A DNA stretch of 64,000 bases from JBPOFY01 sp049889815. GTDB taxonomy: Bacteria > Verrucomicrobiota > Verrucomicrobiia > Opitutales > Coraliomargaritaceae. The DNA is taken from positions 62,001-126,000 of the forward strand of contig JBMHCR010000007.1 in assembly GCA_049889815.1 (NCBI GenBank), given 5' to 3'. This document shows, in pieces, positions 8,121 to 17,200 of the stretch. Both the position numbers and the translations under genes were made by a program. The notes beneath the pieces were generated by a model. That model made no database searches. It worked only from the letters and a program-made list of their open reading frames with translations, and had not been told where the DNA came from. Each line of letters opens with the position of its first letter. The first letter of the stretch is position 1.

Positions 8121-10100
8121 ATGAGCACGGTTACAGAAACGCACGAACCTAAAACGCACAGCGCAGAACCACACATCCTCAAACCCGAGCGTAGCAACCT
8201 CGGCTTTATGCGCCCTGATCACAATAAAAGTGTGATCATCGACTGGTTGACTACCGTTGACCACAAGAAGATCGGCATCATGTATGGTGCAATTGCCCTA
8301 TTTTTCCTGCTAGTTGGCGGATTCGAGGCGCTCATCATTCGCACACAACTCGCGTTTCCAGAAAACGATCTGATTTCAGCACAGCGCTATAATCAGCTTT
8401 TTACGATGCACGGCACTACCATGATCTTTCTCGCGATCATGCCGCTCAATGCTGCCTTCTTTAATTTCCTTGTACCGCTGCAGATTGGTGCCCGAGATGT
8501 CGCCTTTCCTCGAATCAATAGCTTTAGTCTATGGGCATTTGTAGCGGGTGCGTTGGTAATTAACTTCGGCTGGGTACTGCAGGCTCTCGAAGTCATGGGG
8601 CTCTTCGCGGCTAAGGGTCCAACTGCGGGTATGAACGACTTTGTACCCGCAATGGGTTGGTTTGGTTATGCACCGATTACCGACATTGAATTTACCGGGG
8701 CGGGCACAGACTTCTGGATCATGGGTCTGCAAATTCTTGGTGTCGCTTCGCTGTCTGCAGCAATGAACTTTGTGGTGACAATTATTAACATGCGCGCTCC
8801 AGGAATGAAAATGATGCGGCTGCCAGTTTTTACATGGATGACTCTGGTTGTTTCTCTGCTCATCGTTTTTGCTTTTCCTGCGATCACGATTGCGCTCGCC
8901 CAGCTCATGTTCGATCGCCTCTTTGGCACCAGCTTCTTCGCAACCGCTGGAGGTGGTCAGCCAATTCTATGGCAGCACTTATTCTGGATTTTTGGGCACC
9001 CCGAAGTTTACATTCTTGTGCTACCAGCAATGGGAATCGTTTCAGAGGTCCTGCCAGCCTTTTCGAAAAAACCACTCTTTGGCTATGCGATCGTCGTCTT
9101 TTCTGGTGCTGTGATCGGCTTTCTTGGTTTCGCAGTGTGGTCCCACCACATGTTTACAACTGGTCTCGGAAAAGTCGCCACGGCAGCCTTCTCGCTGTTG
9201 ACCATGGCGATTGCAGTGCCGACGGGTGTAAAAATTTTCAACTGGATTGGCACCCTGTGGGGTGGACGCGTGCGTTTTTCTGCCCCAATGATCTTCGCCC
9301 TTGGATTCGTCTGGATGTTCATGATGGGGGGATTCTCCGGCATCATGCACTCCTCTGCACCTGCAGATGCCCAACAACAAGACTCGTACTTCGTGATCGC
9401 ACACTTCCACTACGTGGCAATCGGCGGCATTTTCCTAGCAGTGGTCTCGGGAATCTACTTTTGGCTTCCCAAGATGATTGGCAGGATGTGGAAGGGAAAT
9501 CTCAGTATCTGGGTTGCCGTATTCTCGACAATTGGCCTTAATGTTACCTTCTTCCCGATGCACTTCCTTGGCCTGCTCGGCATGCCACGCCGCACGCACA
9601 CCTACCTTGAAGGCTTCGGTTGGGAGACTTACAACCTTGTGTGCACCATTGGGTCTTATATTTTGGCATTTGGCATCTTCCTGCTCGTTGTCGATATCGT
9701 TCGCTGCTTCCGTAGCGGCGAACCCGCTGGTAAGGATCCGTGGGACGCCCGAACACTTGAATGGGCAACCACCTCCCCTCCGCAAGTCTACAACTTTGCC
9801 CGCACTCCTGTTATCGCAGCTCGTGATGCGCTATGGGAACACAAGCACGGACCAGAGAACCGCCGTATCACTTACGAAGAAGATGATGGGCACGGTATCC
9901 ATATGCCGAGCCAGTCTTGGATGCCAATGATGGCATCATTGGGTTTTGTACCGCTTGGACTTGGTTTATCACTCATGCAAGCCGGTGTCCCCTTCATGGG
10001 TTACGTGGCGATCTTCGGCCTCATAACCATTGCATTTGGAGTTGTCCTCTGGGCACTCGAAGGACCCGGCGGCTATCACCTCCACCCCGAGGAAGAGTAG
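8121..10100 (+). CDS. ctaD: cytochrome c oxidase subunit I
   Basis: 659 aa heme-copper oxidase catalytic subunit that reduces O2 and pumps protons. Conserved histidines are visible: low-spin heme (FTMHGTTM), CuB site (FGHPEVYILVLPAMG, including the Glu of the D-channel and the Tyr cross-linked to His; then WSHHMFTTG) and the heme a/a3 pair (VIAHFHYVAIGG). The GHPEVYI motif places it in the A1 group. The C-terminus extends about 100 residues past the core with two extra hydrophobic segments, as in caa3 enzymes. Followed by subunit III after 37 bases. Confidence 0.97.
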   Translation: MSTVTETHEPKTHSAEPHILKPERSNLGFMRPDHNKSVIIDWLTTVDHKKIGIMYGAIALFFLLVGGFEALIIRTQLAFPENDLISAQRYNQLFTMHGTTMIFLAIMPLNAAFFNFLVPLQIGARDVAFPRINSFSLWAFVAGALVINFGWVLQALEVMGLFAAKGPTAGMNDFVPAMGWFGYAPITDIEFTGAGTDFWIMGLQILGVASLSAAMNFVVTIINMRAPGMKMMRLPVFTWMTLVVSLLIVFAFPAITIALAQLMFDRLFGTSFFATAGGGQPILWQHLFWIFGHPEVYILVLPAMGIVSEVLPAFSKKPLFGYAIVVFSGAVIGFLGFAVWSHHMFTTGLGKVATAAFSLLTMAIAVPTGVKIFNWIGTLWGGRVRFSAPMIFALGFVWMFMMGGFSGIMHSSAPADAQQQDSYFVIAHFHYVAIGGIFLAVVSGIYFWLPKMIGRMWKGNLSIWVAVFSTIGLNVTFFPMHFLGLLGMPRRTHTYLEGFGWETYNLVCTIGSYILAFGIFLLVVDIVRCFRSGEPAGKDPWDARTLEWATTSPPQVYNFARTPVIAARDALWEHKHGPENRRITYEEDDGHGIHMPSQSWMPMMASLGFVPLGLGLSLMQAGVPFMGYVAIFGLITIAFGVVLWALEGPGGYHLHPEEE

Positions 10101-10137
10101 TAACCACCGGATTTCATAATTTTCAGCAAGTTTTATA

Positions 10138-10752
10138 ATGAGCAACTCTGCTACAGCACACCACGAAGACGCGCATAAGGGTCTAGTCATCGATAACAAG
10201 AAACTTATGATGTGGCTCTTTTTGGGTTCGGATTGTATGTTCTTCGGAACACTCATTTCGACTCATCTTATCTACCGCAAGATCTACCCCCAAGAGTTCG
10301 AACCAACATCTCTATTCAGTCTCGAACTCACCTCTTTCTCGACCTTCATTCTGTTGATGTCCTCCTTCTTGATGGCGCTCGCAGTATCCGCCATGCACAA
10401 GGGAGAGCTGAAAAGTTTCCGTCGTAACACGTGCGGCGTCATTTTCTTCGGATTAATATTTCTCGGTTGCCAAGTCTACGAGTTCACTGAATTTGCCCAC
10501 CTTGGCCTCACATTGGAAAGTGGCACCTTTGGTTCGACCTTTTACCTAATGACGGGAACACACGGCGTGCACGTTGCAATTGGTGTATTCTGGCTGATTT
10601 GCATGCTCTTCTACTCTTACAGCGGAAAAATGGATGCTCACGAAAGCGCGGTTGATGTTGAGGTGGCCGGTCTTTATTGGCACTTTGTCGATATCGTTTG
10701 GATTGTGATTTTCACCGTGGTTTACCTAATCGAGTTTATCGGAAAAACCTGA
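10138..10752 (+). CDS. ctaE: cytochrome c oxidase subunit III
   Basis: 204 aa with five hydrophobic helices, the short bacterial form of subunit III. Family motifs include FLGSDCMFFGTLISTHLIY near the N-terminus, LMTGTHGVHVAIGV and the C-terminal LYWHFVDIVWIVIFTVVYL. It stabilises subunit I and is encoded in the usual II-I-III-IV order. Confidence 0.95.
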   Translation: MSNSATAHHEDAHKGLVIDNKKLMMWLFLGSDCMFFGTLISTHLIYRKIYPQEFEPTSLFSLELTSFSTFILLMSSFLMALAVSAMHKGELKSFRRNTCGVIFFGLIFLGCQVYEFTEFAHLGLTLESGTFGSTFYLMTGTHGVHVAIGVFWLICMLFYSYSGKMDAHESAVDVEVAGLYWHFVDIVWIVIFTVVYLIEFIGKT

Positions 10753-10772
10753 CCTTATAGACCTTTAAAATT

Positions 10773-11129
10773 ATGTCTGAAGCAGATTATCATCCTTTGC
10801 CCGTTTCTCCGGACACCCACAAAAGCCACGAGAATGAAAAGTATCACGTGTTCGTGAATCTCGCTCTCGCACTTGCTGCGATTACAGGTGTCGAACTCGT
10901 TCTTGTTTATATCCCCTTTAACACGGCCTTCATTTTCACGGTCCTAGTCACGCTCTCGCTGTTTAAATTCGTAGCAGTTGTAGCCTGGTTTATGCACTTA
11001 ATCTACGACAAGCTGTTGCTAACGCTAGCTTTTGGCACAGGTTTCGTCATAGCATCTGGCACCTACACAGCGCTGATGTTCCTCATGTCGGGTGAAACCG
11101 TCGCACCCCCTGAAATCCCTGGGATGTAA
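10773..11129 (+). CDS. ctaF: cytochrome c oxidase subunit IV (prokaryotic type)
   Basis: 118 aa, three predicted membrane helices (near residues 25-48, 52-74, 82-105) with the motif SLFKFVAVVAWFMHLIYDK typical of prokaryotic COX4. A His-rich soluble N-terminus (HPLPVSPDTHKSHENEKYH) precedes the first helix. It lies 20 bases after subunit III and is followed by a strong hairpin/T-tract. Confidence 0.92.
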   Translation: MSEADYHPLPVSPDTHKSHENEKYHVFVNLALALAAITGVELVLVYIPFNTAFIFTVLVTLSLFKFVAVVAWFMHLIYDKLLLTLAFGTGFVIASGTYTALMFLMSGETVAPPEIPGM

Positions 11130-11154
11130 TCGACGATTATTTATGGTACGTAGA

Positions 11155-11188
11155 GGGCGACGGAGTGATTTCGTCGTCCTTTCTTTTT
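11155..11188 (+). terminator. intrinsic terminator or attenuator between ctaF and ctaG
   Basis: Stem GGGCGACG / CGTCGTCC (8 bp, one G-U pair) with a 9-base loop, then TTTCTTTTT. It ends the subunit IV transcript, yet the ctaG start codon lies 5 bases beyond the last T, leaving no room for a separate leader. Confidence 0.7.
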
Positions 11189-11193
11189 GATCC

Positions 11194-12003
11194 ATGCAAC
11201 TACATTGGCATACCGAACCCCTCCTTCTCATCAGTTTGCTGCTGGTGGGCTGGCTGTATGCACTCGGGACAGGCCCTCTGCGCGGAAGGATTGCCCCGAA
11301 AGTGCGCTATCCTACTGCCAAGGCGGTGCTATTCTACTCAGGATTGATCCTCACATACATTGCCGTGGGTTCTCCCATCGATCAACTTGGCGAGGAATTC
11401 CTATTTTCCGCCCACATGGTGCAACATATGTTGCTGATCTATTGCACAACGACGCTTTTCATCTTTGGGACACCTAGTTGGCTAATCGATCATCTTCTCA
11501 AGCCACGCCTAATGCGTAACATCTTGATGTTCCTAACCCATCCAGCATGCGGGGGCCTTTTATTCACCGTAGTGTATACAGCATGGCACGTCCCTGCACT
11601 CTACGAGCTCGCACTTCGAGATAAAGCGATCCACGTCTTAGAACACTGGACAATGTTCGGCTTGGGCCTACTCATGCTATGGCCCTATATTACCCTATCA
11701 AAACTCGTTCCACGGCGCTCCTTTGCAGTTCGCATGATCGGAATGTTTCTACTCATGGTTGGCCAATTGCCAGTATTCGCTTTCCTGACATTAGCTGGCG
11801 AGGCACTCTATCCGACGTATATCTGGGCTCCAAGAATCATCGATTTGGACCCAATGAATGACCAAATCCTCGGTGGAATCATAATGAAAGTCATCAATAT
11901 GGGATTTTCGCTTACAATTCTCGGAACAACCTTCTACGCTTGGTCAAAATTTGAGGAGACTTCTCCAAACACCCCTATTGATTCTAAACCGAATACTGCC
12001 TAA
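11194..12003 (+). CDS. ctaG: cytochrome c oxidase assembly factor CtaG (caa3 type)
   Basis: 269 aa integral membrane protein with about seven helices. Motifs FSAHMVQHMLLI, TAWHVPALYELALRD and LEHWTMFGLGLLMLWPYI identify the caa3_CtaG family, distinct from the Cox11-type CtaG of proteobacteria. It is needed to make active caa3 oxidase, probably in copper-centre assembly. Last gene of the oxidase locus. The N-terminus MQLHWHTEPLLL looks complete although the ATG is only 5 bases after an apparent terminator. Confidence 0.9.
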   Translation: MQLHWHTEPLLLISLLLVGWLYALGTGPLRGRIAPKVRYPTAKAVLFYSGLILTYIAVGSPIDQLGEEFLFSAHMVQHMLLIYCTTTLFIFGTPSWLIDHLLKPRLMRNILMFLTHPACGGLLFTVVYTAWHVPALYELALRDKAIHVLEHWTMFGLGLLMLWPYITLSKLVPRRSFAVRMIGMFLLMVGQLPVFAFLTLAGEALYPTYIWAPRIIDLDPMNDQILGGIIMKVINMGFSLTILGTTFYAWSKFEETSPNTPIDSKPNTA

Positions 12004-12027
12004 CTGCTTACCCCCTGCCCGAAATCT

Positions 12028-13845
12028 ATGTCCTGGGAAATGATATTTGTCTTTGCACTACTCGTGCTGGCGATTGGTAGTTTTATATGGGAAAAGATTC
12101 CGGCTGATCTGACAGCGTTAACAGTGTTTGGCGTATTGCTTTTTGTGGGCATGCTAACCAAGAGTGATCAATTGCCCGACTTGGACGCATTGCTCGACGT
12201 ATTTAGTAACTCAGCACCCCTTACGATTGCAGCAATGTTTATTGTGAGCCGCGCTTTAGAAAAGACAGGTGCGATCGATACGATCACCAGCTACCTCAGG
12301 AAACTTGTAAAACTCCCCTACAAAAGCTTTATCTTCGTCATGGTGATCGGTGTCGCAGCGGTATCGGCCTTTGTGAACAACACACCCGTTGTGATCGTTT
12401 TGATGCCAGTCGTGCTTTCATTGTCTCGCGATCTGGGTGTTGCTTCATCTAAACTACTCATCCCACTTTCATACGCCTCGATTTTCGGGGGAACATGTAC
12501 CCTGCTCGGAACCAGCACGAACCTGCTTGCCAGCGGTATTTTAGTCGATGCTGGGCACAACGCCATTGGCATGTTTGAGCTCGCAGCAGTGGGTATTCCT
12601 ATCCTTGTATTTGGCAGCATCTATTTGGTGTTGTTTGGCAATAGACTGCTGCCACACCGCGAAACACTCACGTCCATCCTCAGCGACGAGGAACGGAAGG
12701 AATTCATCACCGAAGCGTTCGTTAAACCTGGCTCCGACCTACATGGACAGACCGCTAAAGAGAGTGGCATGTTAAGTGGACGTGGCATCCGCCTCTTAGA
12801 AATCGTCCGGCATGGTGTCGCCGTCGGTGGCGATGTGCGCAACACGCAATTACAGTATGGCGATCGGTTGGTACTTGCGTGTCGCCCTTCTGGTGTCGCT
12901 GAGGCGAATTCAATAAAAGGAATCGCGATTCAGCCTGAAGTAACGCAGGGTCTCGAAACGATCGCGACCGATGAAGGTGCCATTGTTGAGGGTGTGGTTG
13001 CTCCACATGCATCTATCGTGGGGAAGACACTTGGCGATATCAATTTTCGCCAACGTTTCCGCATGGTGGTTGTAGCAGTACACCGCAAGGGAACCAATCA
13101 ACGCGAGCGCCTCGGCAGTCTTCGCTTACAAGAAGGCGACACCCTCCTCATGATGGGTTCAACAAAGGCAATTGATACTCTGGCCAATAGCGACGAAATC
13201 ATCATTCTAGACCGTCCGCGCGTCCCTACGCACAGTGTACGGGCAAAAATGCCGATCGCGATTGGGGTCACAGTTGGAATCGTGACATTAGCGACTCTGA
13301 ATGTGGTGCCAATCATTGCCGCAGTCGCACTCGGTGTTGCGATCATCATGTTAACAGGCTGCGTTAAGCCTAAAGAAGCTTATGCTTCTATTGAGTGGAG
13401 TATTTTGATCATCATTTTCGGCATGCTAGGCCTTGGCCAAGCCATGGACTCAACTGGAGCTAGTATTCTCATAGCTGAAAACATGACTGGGATGGTCACC
13501 AGTATTGCACCAAAACATCTACAAAACGTCGCGATGTTGGCATTTATTTATATCATAACCTCTACTTTTACAGAGTTCCTCTCGAACAACGCTGCCGTTG
13601 CACTAATGGTTCCAATCGCGCTTGGAATTGCTGCGACTCTCGGCGTAGACCCACGTCCTTTCGTCGTGGGAAGCTGCATCGCTGCTTCTGCGAGTTTCGC
13701 AACGCCGATCGGCTACCAAACCAATACTTACGTGTATGGTGTTGGCGGTTACAAATTTGCAGATTTTACCAAGGTCGGCCTGCCCTTAAACATCATCTGT
13801 TTCATCGTTACCGTAGTTGCAGTGCCTCTCTTCTGGGAGTTTTAA
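12028..13845 (+). CDS. SLC13/DASS-family permease with two RCK_C (TrkA-C) domains
   Basis: 605 aa transporter. The first half has about six membrane helices with SNSAPLTIAAMFIVSRALEKTGAI, VNNTPVVIVLMPV and GTCTLLGTSTNLL; two soluble RCK_C-like domains follow at about residues 215-300 and 305-385; then a second membrane half with FLSNNAAVALMVPIALG. This order matches Na+-coupled anion transporters of the SLC13 type with regulatory TrkA-C inserts. The substrate (sulfate or dicarboxylate) is not determinable here. It follows ctaG by 24 bases and may be co-transcribed. Confidence 0.9.
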   Translation: MSWEMIFVFALLVLAIGSFIWEKIPADLTALTVFGVLLFVGMLTKSDQLPDLDALLDVFSNSAPLTIAAMFIVSRALEKTGAIDTITSYLRKLVKLPYKSFIFVMVIGVAAVSAFVNNTPVVIVLMPVVLSLSRDLGVASSKLLIPLSYASIFGGTCTLLGTSTNLLASGILVDAGHNAIGMFELAAVGIPILVFGSIYLVLFGNRLLPHRETLTSILSDEERKEFITEAFVKPGSDLHGQTAKESGMLSGRGIRLLEIVRHGVAVGGDVRNTQLQYGDRLVLACRPSGVAEANSIKGIAIQPEVTQGLETIATDEGAIVEGVVAPHASIVGKTLGDINFRQRFRMVVVAVHRKGTNQRERLGSLRLQEGDTLLMMGSTKAIDTLANSDEIIILDRPRVPTHSVRAKMPIAIGVTVGIVTLATLNVVPIIAAVALGVAIIMLTGCVKPKEAYASIEWSILIIIFGMLGLGQAMDSTGASILIAENMTGMVTSIAPKHLQNVAMLAFIYIITSTFTEFLSNNAAVALMVPIALGIAATLGVDPRPFVVGSCIAASASFATPIGYQTNTYVYGVGGYKFADFTKVGLPLNIICFIVTVVAVPLFWEF

Positions 13846-13847
13846 GC

Positions 13848-14261
13848 CTAAATGTAATACATATCGCTCGCTCCATCGACGACTAGATCATCCAAGGTAT
13901 ACGCGCAAATTTGCTTCTCCATCTCTCGACTGATCTTGCCCCAAACTTCGGCAACTTTAGGGCCGGAGACTCCACCTTCCTGATAGCTGTCTTCGAGAAG
14001 TTCGCTTTCAATTGCACGAACAATCTCATCCAGACGGATCGCCTCAGGAGCCTTCGCCAGTGCATAGCCCCCTTGTTTGCCACGTTTACTAATTATCAGA
14101 CCTGCATTACGAAGCTCGTTCAATATTTGCACTAAATAGTTGGCAGGGATCTTCTCTGAATCGGCCAGTGAATCAATGTGCGCCAACTTACCTTGGCCGT
14201 AACTACGAGCAAGCTGAGCCAATACTCGGCAGGCATATTCAAGTTTATGGGAAAGTTTCAC
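13848..14261 (-). CDS. Rrf2-family transcriptional regulator
   Basis: 137 aa winged-helix regulator. The N-terminus (MKLSHKLEYACRVLAQLARSYGQG), the recognition helix region (IPANYLVQILNELRNAGLIISKRGKQGGYALAKAPEAIRLDEIVRAIE) and overall length are typical of Rrf2. It lacks the three-cysteine cluster that binds Fe-S in IscR/NsrR, so it resembles CymR-type members without a cluster. It converges on the SLC13 gene with 2 bases between. Targets unknown. Confidence 0.9.
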   Translation of the reverse strand: MKLSHKLEYACRVLAQLARSYGQGKLAHIDSLADSEKIPANYLVQILNELRNAGLIISKRGKQGGYALAKAPEAIRLDEIVRAIESELLEDSYQEGGVSGPKVAEVWGKISREMEKQICAYTLDDLVVDGASDMYYI

Positions 14262-14334
14262 GCCCTCAAGTTAGGCTCTTGACTCATAAAAGTAAAATTG
14301 AATTCGTAACCAATTAATCACCTTTCGCATACCC

Positions 14335-15045
14335 ATGGTTTTAAACATCCTACACCAAGATGACTCCTATGTCGCGATTCATAAGCCGTCAGGATTACTC
14401 GTTCATCGCTCACCGCTGGACAAACTCGAAACAGAGTTTGCGGTTGAACTCTTAGGTGATCAAATCGGTCAACAGGTGCATCCCTGCCACCGACTCGACC
14501 GTCCGACTAGTGGCGTTTTACTGTTCGCCTTAACATCGGACGCAGCGCGCCACGCACAAGAGGAATTTTCCCAGCGTAGAGTGAAAAAAATCTACCATGC
14601 AGTCGTTCGTGGATGGCCCTTAGAGATAGGGACTATAGACTACCCTCTACGAAGTGAGGAGACCCCAGAAAAGATCGATGAGGCAGTAACTAATTACACT
14701 CGCGTCGATCAAGTCGAAATAGGGATTCCGATCGGGCGCTACCAACAGGCTCGGTTTTCGCTAATAGAGCTTCGACCTTTGACAGGGAGAAAGCACCAGC
14801 TTCGGCGGCATCTTGCCCACATAAGGCACCCGATTATTGGCGATACACGCCATGGAGATGGCGCACAAAATCGTTTTATGCGGGAGCACTTCGATTGTCA
14901 TCGACTCCTACTGCATGCAGAAGAACTACGGATTGCGACCCCATCCAGAACAAGCGACCTAGTGATTAAAGCCGATTACGATCCACAGTTTTATGGAGCC
15001 TTAGAGGCCCTTGGACTGAGCAACGAGCCATCCGGCGACGCTTAG
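14335..15045 (+). CDS. truC: RluA-family pseudouridine synthase, TruC-like (tRNA U65)
   Basis: 236 aa. The catalytic motif HRLDRPTSGVLLFAL carries the active-site Asp D55. The short size, the lack of an S4 domain and the direct start at MVLNILHQDDSYVAIHKPSG fit TruC, which makes pseudouridine-65 in the tRNA acceptor arm. RTGRKHQLRRHL-type C-terminal motif present (LTGRKHQLRRHLAHI). Its stop overlaps the stop of convergent rsfS by a few bases. Confidence 0.88.
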   Translation: MVLNILHQDDSYVAIHKPSGLLVHRSPLDKLETEFAVELLGDQIGQQVHPCHRLDRPTSGVLLFALTSDAARHAQEEFSQRRVKKIYHAVVRGWPLEIGTIDYPLRSEETPEKIDEAVTNYTRVDQVEIGIPIGRYQQARFSLIELRPLTGRKHQLRRHLAHIRHPIIGDTRHGDGAQNRFMREHFDCHRLLLHAEELRIATPSRTSDLVIKADYDPQFYGALEALGLSNEPSGDA

Positions 15046-15410
15046 GTCAAATTCACTTCTCCAGCATCTCGCCACAAGCGATCCAATTGATAGAGGTCTC
15101 GCATTTCCTCGGTCTGCAGGTGCACCATAAAATCAAAGGCGTCGACGACCACCCATCCACTGCCAACCTCACGATCTTCGCCTATCAGTTGAACACCTGC
15201 TTCCTTTAAAGCCACATCCAAGCCTGCTTTCAGCGCCTTCAAGTGAGGATCTGAAGTTCCAGACGCGAGTACTAGGTAATCCGTGATCGATGATTTCCCG
15301 CTCACATTCAAAACGCGAATCGACTCACCCTTCTTATCTTCAATCGCATTCACCGCGACTCGAATTTCATCGAGTGTGTTGCGCTCTGTAGTTCTCTTAG
15401 GTTTTGGCAT
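15042..15410 (-). CDS. rsfS: ribosome silencing factor RsfS
   Basis: 122 aa, the length of RsfS/Iojap. Motifs: IDEIRV-like N-terminus (LDEIRVAVNAIEDKKGESIRVLNVSG), DYLVLASGTSDPHLKAL, and the C-terminal WVVVDAFDFMVHLQTEEMRDLYQLDRLW. It binds ribosomal protein L14 and blocks subunit joining when nutrients are low. Lies 12 bases downstream of nadD, a widespread pairing. Confidence 0.95.
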   Translation of the reverse strand: MPKPKRTTERNTLDEIRVAVNAIEDKKGESIRVLNVSGKSSITDYLVLASGTSDPHLKALKAGLDVALKEAGVQLIGEDREVGSGWVVVDAFDFMVHLQTEEMRDLYQLDRLWRDAGEVNLT

Positions 15411-15422
15411 TGTTATGACTGA

Positions 15423-16028
15423 TTACCCATCAGTGTAGAGGCCCTCCTCTGAAATGAAAGCTTCAACTGGAGGGCAAACTAGATCGGTCAACGCCTGTCC
15501 CGTCCCTACAAGCGCTCTGATTTCACTGGAACTCACCTCCATCAATGGAGCATCTACTTCCACATAATGCAAACCCTTCAACCCACGACCATCAAGCGAT
15601 GTACCTGGACGCCCAAATACCAGAAATGTGACCATTTCCATCAACTTTTCTATTTTATACCATCGGTCCAAGAGCTCAAATTGATCGGCACCGATCAGAA
15701 AAAACAACTCTGATTTCTTCATTTGTGCACGGAAATACTCTACCGTATCAACGGTGTAGCTGATTCCACCCTTCTCCAGTTCCACAGAATCAACCTTGAA
15801 GCGAGGTTCACCACTGGTAGCCAGTTCCAACATCTCCATGCGCGCATTGTCACTCGCGTATGCACGGCCCTGTTTCAACGGCGATTTTGCTGCTGGCACG
15901 AAAATAACACGATCGAGACCAATTTGCTTCAAGGCGTAACGTGCGATCATTAAGTGCCCATTATGCACGGGGTCAAAAGAACCCCCAAAGAGCGCAACGC
16001 GCAGCTTTTCTGTATCTAAAGGTGGCAT
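15423..16028 (-). CDS. nadD: nicotinate-nucleotide adenylyltransferase
   Basis: 201 aa. Converts nicotinate mononucleotide plus ATP to deamido-NAD+. The nucleotidyltransferase motif GGSFDPVHNGHLMIA near the N-terminus and the C-terminal SSSEIRALV (an ISSTxIR variant) are clear. Co-directional with rsfS. Confidence 0.95.
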   Translation of the reverse strand: MPPLDTEKLRVALFGGSFDPVHNGHLMIARYALKQIGLDRVIFVPAAKSPLKQGRAYASDNARMEMLELATSGEPRFKVDSVELEKGGISYTVDTVEYFRAQMKKSELFFLIGADQFELLDRWYKIEKLMEMVTFLVFGRPGTSLDGRGLKGLHYVEVDAPLMEVSSSEIRALVGTGQALTDLVCPPVEAFISEEGLYTDG

Positions 16029-16088
16029 CTAATTTTACCAAATAAAAGTGTTTCCATTCCCCCACTAACCGTAAGGATTCACCACTAA

Positions 16089-16775
16089 ATGAGTAAACCG
16101 CAAGAGATGCAATCTTACATCAAAGCCGAGAAAGCGCCACATTCTCTTGCCCATACGCTCGAGCAAGTGCTCCAAAATACCAGTGCGAGTGGTCCCACCA
16201 TCGAGGAACTAACCAGAGCGGTCGGCGACAAAGGCTTCGGCGTTTTACTCATGTTGCTTTCTCTTCCCAGTGCGCTCCCAATCCCTGCCCCTGGCTACAG
16301 CATTCCATTCGGGATAGCGATGGCAATTATTGCCATCCAAATAATGGTCGGACGGGAGTCAGTGTGGCTTCCGCGCAGAATTTTAAAAACTCGGGTCCCT
16401 CCCAAACTTGCGGACAAAATGGTCGGCGCGGGAGCTGCTTTTCTACGGCGTATTGAACGGCTAATCAAACCACGAATGAAATGGATGCATTCAAAAGGGG
16501 GCCACGCGCTGCTTGCGGTGATCATCCTACTCATGTCACTCTTCATGATGATTCCGATACCGGGAACGAACACCTTGCCTGCAATGGCCATTTTTATTAT
16601 CGGTGTTAGTATGGCTGAAAAGGATGGGTTTATTGCGGTTGCCGCACTGCTCTGCGCCATTTTGGCTGCCGGTTTATCTGGAACTCTGGTGTATGTTTCG
16701 ATCACACGTGGGCCCGAAGCTGTAGAAGACGTTAAGGACTGGATTAAAGGGTTTATCCGCATGCCTTCTGATTAA
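16089..16775 (+). CDS. ExoD-like membrane protein (exopolysaccharide synthesis family)
   Basis: 228 aa. Conserved ExoD pattern: acidic N-terminus, GDKGFGVLLMLLSLPSALPIPAPGYSIPFGIAMAIIAIQIMVGR, then helices MSLFMMIPIPGTNTLPAMAIFIIGVSMAEKDG and a C-terminal hydrophobic segment. The family is linked genetically to exopolysaccharide production and alkali tolerance in rhizobia, but its biochemistry is unknown. Stands alone between nadD and a 425-base gap. Confidence 0.88.
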   Translation: MSKPQEMQSYIKAEKAPHSLAHTLEQVLQNTSASGPTIEELTRAVGDKGFGVLLMLLSLPSALPIPAPGYSIPFGIAMAIIAIQIMVGRESVWLPRRILKTRVPPKLADKMVGAGAAFLRRIERLIKPRMKWMHSKGGHALLAVIILLMSLFMMIPIPGTNTLPAMAIFIIGVSMAEKDGFIAVAALLCAILAAGLSGTLVYVSITRGPEAVEDVKDWIKGFIRMPSD

Positions 16776-17200
16776 GAGCAATTCATCAAAAGTTTACTTA
16801 GAACGCTTTATCTAGATGAGTGAGAGGCTACATCGTCTTCTACCTTCAGCATGCACAATATCTCGGCACGATATCTGCCGGCAACTGTCTCTAAAAAAAA
16901 TGCTCCAAGCTTTTACGCACCTAATCGTACAAAAAAGTTCATAGCGACCTACTCAGAGAAAGCGATGCCACAAAAGACATTCCAATCATTTTTGTATCTG
17001 TAATGGAGTCTCAGTAGGCACCCAACAAAGACCCCTTTAAAAACCGAGGAGAGCATTTTCTGGCAAAGCCAATTAGTTCCGAGGATCCCACTAATGCGAT
17101 CGATCAAGTTCTGATTTTCAAAATTTCTATTTCCCAAAGTATCGGTCTTGCGGTTTCGCAGTGATCTGGTTTGAAGTTGCAACAGATCAAACACTCAGTC
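16776..17200. other. 425-base gap without recognised genes
   Basis: Between exoD and the next gene. I see no tRNA, convincing ORF or strong terminator. One antisense reading frame (16949-17194) has no protein-like motif. The start of the next gene is uncertain (TTG 17171 or ATG 17201), so the true gap may be 30 bases shorter. Confidence 0.5.
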
